A stretch of 36,640 nucleotides of DNA, from positions 1-36,640 of the forward strand of contig DAINRU010000023.1 of assembly GCA_036741695.1 (NCBI GenBank), in the 5' to 3' direction. The DNA is from JAFANK01 sp036741695 (GTDB lineage: Bacteria; Vulcanimicrobiota; Vulcanimicrobiia; Eremiobacterales; Eremiobacteraceae). This document shows positions 7,538 to 15,686 of the stretch, piece by piece. Position 1 is the first letter of the stretch. Each line of letters begins with the position of its first letter. The position numbers were made by a program, and so were the translations under genes. The notes beneath the pieces were generated by a model that saw nothing but the letters and a program-made list of their open reading frames with translations, was not told where the DNA came from and did no database searches.

Positions 7538-8848
7538 ATGGCGCCACGCAAGACGCTAAAAAGGACCGCCTCCGGCAACGGGTCGTCGGCCGTCGCTCCG
7601 GCCAAACCCAACCCCGAGCTCATCGAAGCGCTCAAGGAACTCGAGCGGGATCGCAACCTGCCCGCTGAGACGCTCATCGAGGCGCTCGAGGCCGCGCTCA
7701 TCTCCGCCTACAAGCGCAATTTCGTGCGCGAGGCGGAAGCCGTCGGCAATCCCATCGTCACCGTCGACCGCAACGACGGCTCGTATCGCGTTTTCGCGCG
7801 CCGGGCGGTCGTGGAAGAAGTCGTCGACCCGACGATCGAGATCGGCAGCGCCGAGGCCGGCAGTACGTTCAAGATCGGCGACAACTTCGACGTCGAGGTG
7901 ACGCCTAAGGAGTTCGGGCGCATCGCCGCACAGACGGCCAAGCAGGTCATCGTGCAGCGCATCCGCGAGGCCGAACGCGACATGGTATTTGACGAGTTCA
8001 ACGAGCGGCTCGACAAACTCGTCACCGGCACCGTGCAGCGCTACGAGCAACGCAACATGTTCGTCGACCTCGACAAGGCCGAGGCCATCTTGCCGCTGTC
8101 CGAACAAGTGTTGGGCGAAAGTTTCCGCATCGGTTCGCGCATCCGCGTCTACGTCATGGAGGTGCGCAAGACGAACAAGGGCCCGCAGGTGATCCTCTCG
8201 CGCAGCCATCCCAACCTCGTGCGCCGGCTCTTCGAGCAGGAGATCCCCGAAGTGGATCAGGGCCTGGTCGAGATCAAAGACGTCGCCCGCGAAGCCGGTT
8301 CGCGATCCAAGGTCTCGGTGTGGACAGAAGAAGAGGATATCGACGCCGTCGGCGCATGCCTTGGTCCGCGCAGCTCACGGGTCAACAACATCAGCGAGGA
8401 GCTGCACGGCGAGAAGATCGATGTGATCCAGTGGGCTGCCGACCCAGCCGCCTATGTCGCCAATGCGCTGCAGCCGGCCAAGGTCGTCTCGGTCCACCTC
8501 AACGAGCGCGAGCATCTGGCCGAGGCGGTCGTGCCCGAACATCAGCTCTCGCTGGCCATCGGCAAGGAAGGCCAAAACGTCCGGCTGGCCGCTAAGCTCA
8601 CGAGCTGGCGCATCGACATCCACAGCGAAGAGCAGTGGGCCGAGCTCGTCGAGCAACGCGCCGAAGAGGAAAAAGAGCACGAGCACGTCGCGGCGATGGC
8701 CGAGATCGCGGCCGAGCAGACGGGCGTCGAACTGACGCCGGAGCTGCTCGCCGAGGACGAGGATCTTATCCGCAAGCTGCAAGAGCTGCAGCGGGTGGAT
8801 GACGATGCGGAGGAGCCGGGCGAAGCCGACGGCGAGGAAGGCTCGTAG
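7538..8848 (+). CDS. nusA: Transcription termination/antitermination factor NusA
   Basis: 436 residues. NusA binds RNA polymerase and nascent RNA and modulates pausing, termination and antitermination. Order seen: a Ser/Lys-rich leader of about 25 residues, the RNA-polymerase-binding N-terminal domain (PELIEALKELERDRNLPAETLIEALEAAL to about 140), an S1 domain (LVTGTVQRYEQRNMFVDLDKAEAILP, then VILSRSHP) and two KH domains. KH1 includes VGACLGPRSSRVNNISEELHGEKIDVI and KH2 LSLAIGKEGQNVRLAAKLTSWRIDI. The tail is acidic. The C-terminal acidic repeats found in gammaproteobacterial NusA are absent, as is usual outside that group. It heads the nusA-rnpM-infB run. Confidence 0.96.
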   Translation: MAPRKTLKRTASGNGSSAVAPAKPNPELIEALKELERDRNLPAETLIEALEAALISAYKRNFVREAEAVGNPIVTVDRNDGSYRVFARRAVVEEVVDPTIEIGSAEAGSTFKIGDNFDVEVTPKEFGRIAAQTAKQVIVQRIREAERDMVFDEFNERLDKLVTGTVQRYEQRNMFVDLDKAEAILPLSEQVLGESFRIGSRIRVYVMEVRKTNKGPQVILSRSHPNLVRRLFEQEIPEVDQGLVEIKDVAREAGSRSKVSVWTEEEDIDAVGACLGPRSSRVNNISEELHGEKIDVIQWAADPAAYVANALQPAKVVSVHLNEREHLAEAVVPEHQLSLAIGKEGQNVRLAAKLTSWRIDIHSEEQWAELVEQRAEEEKEHEHVAAMAEIAAEQTGVELTPELLAEDEDLIRKLQELQRVDDDAEEPGEADGEEGS

Positions 8849-8886
8849 CGCACGCGTGACAGGACTGGTATGGGGAACTAGGCAAG

Positions 8887-9111
8887 GTGAACAAAGGTCA
8901 TGTGCCCGTCCGGCAATGCGTGGCCTGCAAGAACCGCATCGAGAAACGACGGCTAATGCGATTCGTGCACGGAGAGGGCGGTTGGGCAGCCGACCCGAGC
9001 GGGCTTAAGCCGGGGCGCGGTGCGTATCTGTGCTCACCGGAGTGCGCCCAGGCTGTGAAGAAGAATAAACGGTATCGAGCGCTAGCGGAACTAACCGGTC
9101 GAACGAACTAA
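8887..9111 (+). CDS. rnpM: YlxR/RnpM family RNA-binding protein (DUF448)
   Basis: 74 residues from a GTG at 8887. Conserved features: VRQCVACKNR near the N terminus, RLMRFV, then GRGAYLCSPECAQAVKKNKRYRAL, the classic DUF448 pattern. YlxR proteins sit between nusA and infB; Bacillus YlxR has been renamed RnpM as a modulator of RNase P. The three cysteines visible (positions 11, 14 and in YLCSPEC) are common but not universal. It is 10 bp before infB and certainly co-transcribed. An in-frame ATG further in would cut off the conserved CVAC region, which supports the GTG start. Confidence 0.9.
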   Translation: MNKGHVPVRQCVACKNRIEKRRLMRFVHGEGGWAADPSGLKPGRGAYLCSPECAQAVKKNKRYRALAELTGRTN

Positions 9112-9121
9112 AAAGGAACGA

Positions 9122-11641
9122 ATGGCAACAACGGTACGGGTACACGAGCTCGCAAAGGAGCTCAACCTTTCGAGCAAAGAGACGATCGCGCTGCTGGGCA
9201 AAGTCGGCATCAGCGCTTCGACGCACATGAGCGTGATCGACCAGCACCGCGCGCAGATCGTCAAGGGCGTCCTGCTCGGCAATCTGGCCAAGGCCGCCAA
9301 GACCCACAAGCCTGCGCCCAAGCAGGTCGCAGGCAATGGTGCCGCTGCGACCACGAAGGCGGCTGCACCCGCTGCGGCGGAGAGCGCTCCGGTCCAGGCC
9401 GCGCCGGCCCCAGCGCTGCCCACGCCAGCCGTCGCGCCGGTCGAACACGCGCCTCTGGAGCAGCTCAGACCCGTGGCGACAACGGCTCCGCGCGTGGCGC
9501 GTCCGGCTGCACCGCATAAGGTCGTCCCCGCCGCGTCAGCCTCGCCCTCCACGCCCGTGCCCGCGACGGCACGGCCCGTCACCCCACACCCGGAGCGGCC
9601 GGCCGCCCGCCCGTTCATCGCCCAACCGCGACCGGCAGGCGCGCCCGCACTGCGCCCTGTGCCGCGCCGCGACGCGCTCGGACGCCCCATGCCCGCTCGA
9701 CCGGGCGCGGGGCCTGCCACCGCGCCGCCGCCGACGAGCGGGGCTCCCTCCGGAGGCCGCAAACGCTCCCGCGAGGAGCTCGAACGCGATCGCAAGGAGC
9801 GCGAGCGCGAAGACCTGCTCAAAAAGACGCAGCCGCGCCATAAAGCGGCATCGGTCGCCACGACCACGACTGAGCCGGCGGTCCTCAAAGACCTCGAGAT
9901 CCCCGACCTCATCACCGTGCAACAGCTCGCCGCTGCCATGGAGGTCGGTGCCGGTCAAGTCATCGCGCAACTCATCAAGATGGGCACGATGGCCACGATC
10001 AACCAGCACATACCCTCCGACGTGGCGTCGCAAGTCGCGCGCCGCTTCGGCTTCAACACGATCGTCAAGGAGGCGGGCGAGGAAGCCGCCGAGATCGTCG
10101 TCGATTCTGATCCAGCCGGCTCGCTCACGCCGCGCCCGCCGGTCGTCACGGTGCTCGGCCACGTCGACCACGGCAAGACGTCGTTGCTCGACGCCATCCG
10201 CTCCACCAAAGTCGCCGCCGGCGAAGCGGGCGGTATCACGCAGCGCATCGGCGCCTACACGGTCGAGACGGGCGATCGCAAAGTGACCTTCATCGACACG
10301 CCCGGCCACGAGGCGTTCACCGAGATGCGCGCGCGCGGCGCCAAAGTCACCGACGTCGCGATCTTGGTGGTCGCGGCCGACGACGGCGTCATGCCGCAGA
10401 CCATCGAGGCCATGAACCACGCTCGCGCCGCAGGCGTGCCGATCGTGGTCGCCGTCAACAAGGTCGACAAACCCAACGCCAACGTCGACCGCGTCAAGCA
10501 GCAGCTCTCCGACTTGGGCCTCACTCCAGAGGATTGGGGCGGCCAGACGCAGTTCATCCCCGTCTCCGCGAAGCAGAAGACGGGCATCGACGAGCTGCTC
10601 GAGATGGTGCTGCTCAACGCCGATCTCGCCGAGCTCAAAGCCAACAAGAACCGCCGTGCGCAGGGCGTCATCATCGAAGCCCAGCTGGACCGTTCGCGCG
10701 GTCCGGTCGCCACCGTGCTGGTGAAGAACGGGACCTTGCGTGTCGGCGACGTGGTGGTCGTCGGTTCGGCGTGGGGTCGCGTCCGAGCGCTGTTCGACGA
10801 CAAGCTCAAAGCCATCAAGCGCGCCGGCCCATCCATTCCTGCGGAGATCATGGGTCTCTCGGACGTCCCCGCTGCGGGCGATATCTTGGAGGTCGTCTCC
10901 GACGAACGCGACGCGCGCGAGCTCGCAGCTAAACGGAGCCAGCGCAAGCGCGAGCTGCGCATGGCGACGACCAAACGCATGGTCACCCTGGACGGCTTTT
11001 TGGCCCAGGCCAAAGAAGGCGGCCAGCGCGATCTCAACCTCATCATCAAGGCGGAGGCCCAAGGCTCGGCGGAAGCGCTCCGCTCGCAGCTCGACGGCCT
11101 GGCCAACGAAGAGGTCCGCACGCGCGTCATCCACACCGGCGTCGGCGGCATCAACGAGAGCGACGTCATGCTGGCCAGCGCGTCGAATGCCATCATCATC
11201 GGCTTCAACATCCGTCCCGATGCTACCATCACGCGCAAAGCCGAGACCGAGGGCGTGGACATCCGGCTGTACGACGTGATCTACAACGTCATCGACGAAG
11301 TCAAAGCCGCCATGACCGGCATGCTCAAACCGCAAGAGCGTGAGGTCGTGCTCGGCCAGGCAGAAGTGCGTCAGATCTTCAAGGTCAGCAAGGTCGGCAC
11401 CATCGCCGGCTGCTACGTCAAGAGCGGGAAGATCGTGCGTGATGCAGGCGTGCGGCTGCTGCGAGACAACGTCAAGATCTATGACGGCAAACTCGCCTCG
11501 CTCAAGCGCTTCAAGGACGACGTGCGCGAAGTCCAAGAGGGCTACGAGTGCGGCATCGCCATCGAGAACTTCAACGACCTCAAGGAAGGCGACGTCATCG
11601 AAGCCTTCACGATGGAACAGGTCGCTCCCGCCAACGCTTAA
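9122..11641 (+). CDS. infB: Translation initiation factor IF-2
   Basis: 839 residues, start preceded by AAGGA. IF-2 is the GTPase that brings fMet-tRNA to the 30S subunit and promotes subunit joining. The first about 55 residues form an IF2-N subdomain (VRVHELAKELNLSSKETIALLGKVGI). A long Ala/Pro/Arg-rich low-complexity linker follows (about 60-215) and then a charged helix (RSREELERDRKEREREDLL). A second IF2-N-like segment is near 260. The G domain begins near residue 340 with GHVDHGKTS (G1), then DTPGHEAF (G3) and NKVDKPNAN (G4). Domains II-IV follow to the C terminus (KDDVREVQEGYECGIAIENFNDLKEGDVIEAF). Confidence 0.97.
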   Translation: MATTVRVHELAKELNLSSKETIALLGKVGISASTHMSVIDQHRAQIVKGVLLGNLAKAAKTHKPAPKQVAGNGAAATTKAAAPAAAESAPVQAAPAPALPTPAVAPVEHAPLEQLRPVATTAPRVARPAAPHKVVPAASASPSTPVPATARPVTPHPERPAARPFIAQPRPAGAPALRPVPRRDALGRPMPARPGAGPATAPPPTSGAPSGGRKRSREELERDRKEREREDLLKKTQPRHKAASVATTTTEPAVLKDLEIPDLITVQQLAAAMEVGAGQVIAQLIKMGTMATINQHIPSDVASQVARRFGFNTIVKEAGEEAAEIVVDSDPAGSLTPRPPVVTVLGHVDHGKTSLLDAIRSTKVAAGEAGGITQRIGAYTVETGDRKVTFIDTPGHEAFTEMRARGAKVTDVAILVVAADDGVMPQTIEAMNHARAAGVPIVVAVNKVDKPNANVDRVKQQLSDLGLTPEDWGGQTQFIPVSAKQKTGIDELLEMVLLNADLAELKANKNRRAQGVIIEAQLDRSRGPVATVLVKNGTLRVGDVVVVGSAWGRVRALFDDKLKAIKRAGPSIPAEIMGLSDVPAAGDILEVVSDERDARELAAKRSQRKRELRMATTKRMVTLDGFLAQAKEGGQRDLNLIIKAEAQGSAEALRSQLDGLANEEVRTRVIHTGVGGINESDVMLASASNAIIIGFNIRPDATITRKAETEGVDIRLYDVIYNVIDEVKAAMTGMLKPQEREVVLGQAEVRQIFKVSKVGTIAGCYVKSGKIVRDAGVRLLRDNVKIYDGKLASLKRFKDDVREVQEGYECGIAIENFNDLKEGDVIEAFTMEQVAPANA

Positions 11642-11656
11642 GAGAAGGAACGCAGC

Positions 11657-11676
11657 GACGGACCTTCAGGTCCGTT
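11657..11676. repeat. 20-bp dispersed palindrome, copy 2 (degenerate)
   Basis: GACGGACCTTCAGGTCCGTT: same palindrome with A-to-G at the first base and T-to-C in the centre, leaving 8-bp perfect arms. It sits 15 nt after the infB stop and one base before the ATG at 11678. Its AGG (11668-11670) is the only plausible Shine-Dalgarno sequence for that gene, so the repeat appears to supply the ribosome-binding site. Confidence 0.8.
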
Positions 11677-11677
11677 C

Positions 11678-12220
11678 ATGACCATGGACCGCGACGTCGT
11701 CGATCAAGCCCACGAGATCTATTTCAACGTCATCGTCGCGCACGGTGACGGGGATGATCCCTGGACGCCCGAGCAGCGTGCCGAGCTGCGCCGCGCTCTG
11801 ACATTGTTGGAGCCGGTCGAATTGGCCGGCGACCTCGGGCCTGAAGGCGTCCAGCTCATGGCCTCGCTGTGCCTGGAGCTAGGCAACGACGAACGTGAAG
11901 AACACCTCTTGCGTGCCGGCATCGAAGCCTATCCCGGAGCCGCCGGGTTGCATGCCGACCTCGGCGCCGCTTACGCGAATCTGGGGCGCTGGTCGTCTGC
12001 CGTGTCGCACCTCTCAGCCGCCGTCGTGCTCGGCGCGGACGACCCGGATGAACGCTGGGCGATGACGGCGTCTCAGCTCGTCGATGCCCTCGGCGAGTGC
12101 GGAGAAGAGGAACGGGCAAGCGCCGTCCGCGAGTGGGCGAAGTCGCAGGTCAAAGATGATGGGGCGCGGCAGTGGCTCGAAGACGGCGCGGACGACGAAG
12201 CGGACAGCGAGCCTTCGTGA
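11678..12220 (+). CDS. Small TPR-like protein of unknown function
   Basis: 180 residues; not recognised as a named family. It looks all-helical. The stretch at about 75-120 (DEREEHLLRAGIEAYPGAAGLHADLGAAYANLGRWSSAVSHLSAAVVLGADDPDERW) has the spacing and small/aromatic residues of two tetratricopeptide repeats, a protein-protein interaction fold. No signal peptide or membrane segment, so probably cytoplasmic; acidic tail DGADDEADSEPS. It lies between infB and rbfA and is likely co-transcribed, which suggests but does not prove a role near ribosome assembly or translation. Start: ATG 11678, or ATG 11684 two codons later. Confidence 0.78.
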   Translation: MTMDRDVVDQAHEIYFNVIVAHGDGDDPWTPEQRAELRRALTLLEPVELAGDLGPEGVQLMASLCLELGNDEREEHLLRAGIEAYPGAAGLHADLGAAYANLGRWSSAVSHLSAAVVLGADDPDERWAMTASQLVDALGECGEEERASAVREWAKSQVKDDGARQWLEDGADDEADSEPS

Positions 12221-12308
12221 GGGCTATTCTCACGCCACCAGGCGCGCGTCAGATCGCGGGCCCTCAGACACGCTCGGCTAGACGTCGAACGCCGGTGCGG
12301 TGATACTC

Positions 12309-12695
12309 ATGCCAGATCAGCCGGAAGGCAAGAGCCAGCGGCTCATGCGGATCGAACACGAGATCGTGCGCGAGCTCAGCGAGCTTGTGCACGAAGAGCT
12401 GAAAGACCCGCGCGTCGGTTTTGTCACCTTTCTCGGCGCCGACGTCAGCCCCGACCTGCGCTCGGCCCGCGTGTATGCAAGCCCGATGGGCGACGAGCGC
12501 ACCTCACGAGAGACGATGAAGGGCCTGCAATCGGCGGCTGGGTTTTTGAGCGCGGAACTGGGAAAGCGCCTGCACACACGCCGCACACCCTCGCTCACCT
12601 TCGTCCGCGACAGTTCTATCGAGCACGGCGTGCGGGTCAGCCACATCATCGACGAGGTGCGCAAGCGCGATGAGCGCAAGAGCAGTGAGCGGTAA
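12309..12695 (+). CDS. rbfA: Ribosome-binding factor A
   Basis: About 128 residues from ATG 12309; an in-frame GTG at 12300 would add three. RbfA binds the 30S subunit in late 16S rRNA maturation and cold adaptation. The KH-like fold is evident: RLMRIEHEIVRELSELVHEELKDPRVGFVTFLGADVSPDLRSARVY, matching the family's DPR-G-T and SPDL-A-V pattern. FLSAELGKRLHTRRTPSLTFVRDSSIEHG follows, matching the R-P-L-F--D-S-E-G pattern. It overlaps the next gene by 26 nt, so the two are coupled. Confidence 0.94.
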   Translation: MPDQPEGKSQRLMRIEHEIVRELSELVHEELKDPRVGFVTFLGADVSPDLRSARVYASPMGDERTSRETMKGLQSAAGFLSAELGKRLHTRRTPSLTFVRDSSIEHGVRVSHIIDEVRKRDERKSSER

Positions 12696-13686
12696 CGGCG
12701 TCTCCAGCGCGGCGCTGGGCCTCGAGCCGGTCGCCGACGCCTTTCGTCATCATCAGCACTTCGTGATGTGCGCGCACGAAAAGCCGGACGGCGACGTGCT
12801 GGGAAGCGGCTTCGCCTTGGGTCTTGCCCTCCAAGCGATGGGCAAGACCGTGCACTACTTCCTGGACGATGAGGTGCCGCGCAACTTGCGCTTCTTGCCC
12901 GACGCGGACAAGACGCAGCGGACGTTTGACGGGGTCGATCCCGCCGCGCTCTACGTCTTCCTCGATATGAGCGATCAGTCGCGGGCGGGCGAAGCGCTGG
13001 CCTGGGTGCCGGGCGATCGCATCGTCGACATCGACCATCATCTCGGCAACCAGCGCTTCGGGCGCTGGAACTACGTGCTCGAGGCGGAGGCGGCGACGGG
13101 CGTGCTCGTCCTCAACCTCATCACCGCGCTCGGCCGGCCGATCACAAGCGATATCGCCACCTGTCTGCTCACCGCGATCATCTCCGACACCGGATGCTTT
13201 TTGTATAGCAACGCCACCCCGCATACCTTGCGTCTCGCCGCTGCGCTCATGGACGTCGGGGCTGACAAGGACCTGATCACCGAGCAGCTTTATCAAACAC
13301 GCAGTTACAGCGGGCAGAAGATCCTGGGGCGGGTGCTCAACGAGTTCGTGCTCACCGATGACGGCATCTGCTACTCGAGCGTCAGTCAGGCGCTGCTCGA
13401 GCAGTTCGGCGCGACGCACGAGGACCTCGAGGACGTCGTCGGCGCCTTGCGCGCGGTCGATCACTGCGAGGTGGCGGCGCTCCTCAAAGAGTCTCCGGAT
13501 GGCAGCTACCGTTTGAGCCTGCGTTCGCGCGGCCGGGTGAACGTCATGGAAGCGGCAAAGGCGTTGGGCGGGGGCGGTCATTTCCGCGCGGCCGGCGCGA
13601 CGCTTGCTGGGCCTCTGTCCGAAGCGTTGTCACGCATGCTCGTCGCGGTGCGTGCCGAGATGGCGGCGGAACGATCCCAGGCCTGA
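12670..13686 (+). CDS. nrnA: DHH/DHHA1 phosphoesterase, NrnA-type oligoribonuclease / pAp phosphatase
   Basis: 338 residues. NrnA-type enzymes degrade short oligoribonucleotides (nanoRNA) and dephosphorylate 3'-phosphoadenosine 5'-phosphate. Metal-binding motifs: HEKPDGDVLGS (about 36-46; Asp40 and Asp42), LDMSDQSR (about 99), and the name-giving DHH in DIDHHLGN (about 120-126). ISDTGCF is near 177. The DHHA1 substrate-binding domain ends with ALGGGGHFRAAGA. This is a usual partner of rbfA and truB in many phyla. The start overlaps rbfA by 26 nt; a later start would remove little before the first motif. Confidence 0.92.
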   Translation: MSARAVSGNGVSSAALGLEPVADAFRHHQHFVMCAHEKPDGDVLGSGFALGLALQAMGKTVHYFLDDEVPRNLRFLPDADKTQRTFDGVDPAALYVFLDMSDQSRAGEALAWVPGDRIVDIDHHLGNQRFGRWNYVLEAEAATGVLVLNLITALGRPITSDIATCLLTAIISDTGCFLYSNATPHTLRLAAALMDVGADKDLITEQLYQTRSYSGQKILGRVLNEFVLTDDGICYSSVSQALLEQFGATHEDLEDVVGALRAVDHCEVAALLKESPDGSYRLSLRSRGRVNVMEAAKALGGGGHFRAAGATLAGPLSEALSRMLVAVRAEMAAERSQA

Positions 13687-13726
13687 TCCCCGTATCGCGG
13701 ACGACCTCGTGAAGCAGCGCACGTTC

Positions 13727-13766
13727 GAAGCAACGGACTTTGAAGCAACGGACCTTTAGGTCCGTT
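13727..13766. repeat. Dispersed palindrome, copy 3, with truncated extra half-unit
   Basis: The full palindrome AACGGACCTTTAGGTCCGTT is at 13747-13766. Directly before it (13727-13740) is GAAGCAACGGACTT, a copy of the left half that breaks off after one changed base. A poorer start, GAAGCAGCGC, is at 13711. It lies 40 nt after the nrnA stop, and the palindrome ends 16 nt before the truB GTG. The same truncated-plus-complete arrangement recurs at 35020. Confidence 0.85.
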
Positions 13767-13782
13767 TACCTAACCCCATCGC

Positions 13783-14727
13783 GTGCCCAACCAGACGCCG
13801 TTTGGATTCATCAACGCCTTCAAGCCTCCAGGGCCGAGCTCTGCGTCATTCGGCAACTGGGTCAAACACAAGGCCAGTGGCGTACCGGTCGGACACTGGG
13901 GGACCCTCGATCCCACCGCGTGCGGCGTGCTCGTGCTGGCGGTCGGCAAGGCGACGAAGCTGCTGCCCCTTTTGCCCCATGCGCGCAAGCGATACGTCTT
14001 CGAACTCGTGGCCGGAGTGAGCACGGACAGTGGAGATGCGACGGGCCACGTCATCGCCACATCGGCCGTCCCCGCCCAGTGGGCGCAGGCGCTCGACGAT
14101 GTGGCGGCATCGCTCGCCGGGCCGCTCATGCAGATCCCGCCGATGCACTCTGCGGTCAAAATCCAGGGACGACCGCTCTACAAGGCCGCCCGTCTCGGCC
14201 TCGACGTGGCGCGCTCGCCGCGCCCTACCGTCATCCACTCGCTGCACGCGATCGCACACGAGGGATCCACGGCCCGGCTCTTCGTCGAATGCGACGCCGG
14301 CACGTACGTGCGAGTGCTGTGCGAGGAGATCGGCCGGCGTCTCGGCGTCCCCGCGCGGATGGGTGCGCTCTTGCGCGTGTCATCGGGACCGTTCGTCATC
14401 CGCGACAGCGTCCGGCCGGATCAGATCGCCCGCGATCTGACAGGATGTCTGATCGATCCACTCGTCGTGCTGAAGCAGCCGCGCATCGAGCTCGACACGA
14501 TCGAAACGCGACGCTTTGCGCACGGCAACGAGGTCCGTCTCACCTCCGCATCGCACGTCGACGGCGGCGCGGCAGACGTCCTCGTCACAAGTCAGGGAAC
14601 ATTCGTGGGCTGCGGGTATCTCGTCGTCCGCGACGGCGAGCAGCTGCTCGCTCCAACCCACGTCTTCACGCACGCGCAAGCGGCGACCCGGTCACAAGGC
14701 TCCGAGCCTAGCGAGGCGAACGGGTAG
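13783..14727 (+). CDS. truB: tRNA pseudouridine-55 synthase TruB
   Basis: 314 residues from a GTG at 13783, the first possible start after an in-frame TAA at 13771. There is no convincing ribosome-binding site. TruB makes pseudouridine 55 in the T-loop of tRNAs. Conserved features: GFINAFKPPGPSS (usual GF-N-KPPG-TS) and GHWGTLDPTACGVLVLAVGKATKL with catalytic Asp43. The tryptophan replaces the usual threonine of GHTGTLDP. MQIPPMHSAVKIQGRPLYKAAR and DAGTYVRVLCEEIGRRLGVPA follow. The C-terminal PUA-like part is divergent. It is followed 6 bp later by ribF, the standard pairing. Confidence 0.94.
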   Translation: MPNQTPFGFINAFKPPGPSSASFGNWVKHKASGVPVGHWGTLDPTACGVLVLAVGKATKLLPLLPHARKRYVFELVAGVSTDSGDATGHVIATSAVPAQWAQALDDVAASLAGPLMQIPPMHSAVKIQGRPLYKAARLGLDVARSPRPTVIHSLHAIAHEGSTARLFVECDAGTYVRVLCEEIGRRLGVPARMGALLRVSSGPFVIRDSVRPDQIARDLTGCLIDPLVVLKQPRIELDTIETRRFAHGNEVRLTSASHVDGGAADVLVTSQGTFVGCGYLVVRDGEQLLAPTHVFTHAQAATRSQGSEPSEANG

Positions 14728-14733
14728 CCGGTC

Positions 14734-15642
14734 ATGCGCATCGTCCGCTCCATCGACAGCTATGAAGCCGGCGCCGATCTCCTGCTGAGCATCGGCGTGT
14801 TCGACGGCGTGCACATCGGTCATCGAGAGATACTCTCGCGGCTGCTCGCCTTGCGCACAGCCGGCGCGATCGCCGGCGCGCTGACATTCGAACATCATCC
14901 CCAAGAATTCTTGCACCCCGAACGCGCTCCACGATGCCTGACGACATTGGATGAGAAGATCAATCTGCTGGCGGGCGTGGGCCTTGACGTGCTCTTCTTG
15001 TTGCCCTTCGACGAGCGCATCCAACGCATCTCCGCGCGGACGTTTCTCAGCGACATCCTCCTGCGGCGTTTGCGGACCAAAGCGCTCATCGTGGGCACCG
15101 AGTGGCGGTTCGGCACGGGGCGGGAAGGCGACGTGGCGCTCGCGCAGGCGGTGCTCGGCGACCACGGCTGCGCGTTCGAAGCTGCGCCGCTTTTGGAACG
15201 CGACGGCGAGAAAGTCTCTAGCTCGCGCATCCGTTCGCTGATCTGCGAGCAGCGTTTCGCAGAAGCCGACGCCTTGCTCGGATCGCCCTACCAGGTGCGC
15301 GGCATCGTGACCATGGGCGATGGCCGCGGGCACGAGCTCGGCTATCCGACGGCGAACCTCGCGCTCGCGCCGGAGAAGCTCATCCCGCCCGCCGGCGTGT
15401 ACGCGACGGCTGCCCACCACTTGGGCCAGACCTATCCGTCGGTGACCAGCATCGGCGACAAGCCGACCTTCGGTGCCGGCGAGCTGACGGTTGAGACCTA
15501 TATACCCGGCTTCGAGCGCAGCATCTACGGCGACCAGCTGACGCTGACCCAATGGCGTTTCCTCCGTGCCCAAGAACGCTTTGCCGACCGAGCGTCACTC
15601 GCTCGGCAAATCGCCCTCGACGTCCGACGCGTCACGGGTTAG
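14734..15642 (+). CDS. ribF: Bifunctional riboflavin kinase / FAD synthetase
   Basis: 302 residues. RibF phosphorylates riboflavin to FMN and adenylylates FMN to FAD. The N-terminal nucleotidyltransferase domain has IGVFDGVHIGHREIL (about 20-34; HxGH), then LTFEHHPQEFL and VGTEWRFGTGREGD. SSSRIR (about 163-168) is the second adenylyl-binding signature. The C-terminal riboflavin kinase domain has VTMGDGRGHELGYPTANL, with the GxPTAN loop, and VETYIPGFERSIYGDQLTLTQWRFLRAQERF. It ends the long plus-strand block and is convergent with the S9 peptidase. Confidence 0.95.
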   Translation: MRIVRSIDSYEAGADLLLSIGVFDGVHIGHREILSRLLALRTAGAIAGALTFEHHPQEFLHPERAPRCLTTLDEKINLLAGVGLDVLFLLPFDERIQRISARTFLSDILLRRLRTKALIVGTEWRFGTGREGDVALAQAVLGDHGCAFEAAPLLERDGEKVSSSRIRSLICEQRFAEADALLGSPYQVRGIVTMGDGRGHELGYPTANLALAPEKLIPPAGVYATAAHHLGQTYPSVTSIGDKPTFGAGELTVETYIPGFERSIYGDQLTLTQWRFLRAQERFADRASLARQIALDVRRVTG

Positions 15643-15661
15643 GGTGGATCCCGTAGCCGAT

Positions 15662-15686
15662 GAAGCAACGGACCTTTAGGTCCGTT
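15662..15686. repeat. 20-bp dispersed palindrome, copy 4, overlapping the end of the S9 peptidase gene
   Basis: GAAGC (15662-15666) followed by the perfect palindrome at 15667-15686, between the convergent ribF and S9 genes. On the minus strand the S9 frame runs ...GAG AAC AAA CGG ACC TAA, so its last residues and stop codon are encoded by the repeat. With the T-rich flank TTTGTT on the plus side it could act as a weak terminator for ribF. Confidence 0.85.

Noticed and set aside
12221..12308. Gap between the TPR-like gene and rbfA
   Set aside because: Read for hairpins, promoters and the dispersed palindrome; nothing convincing found.
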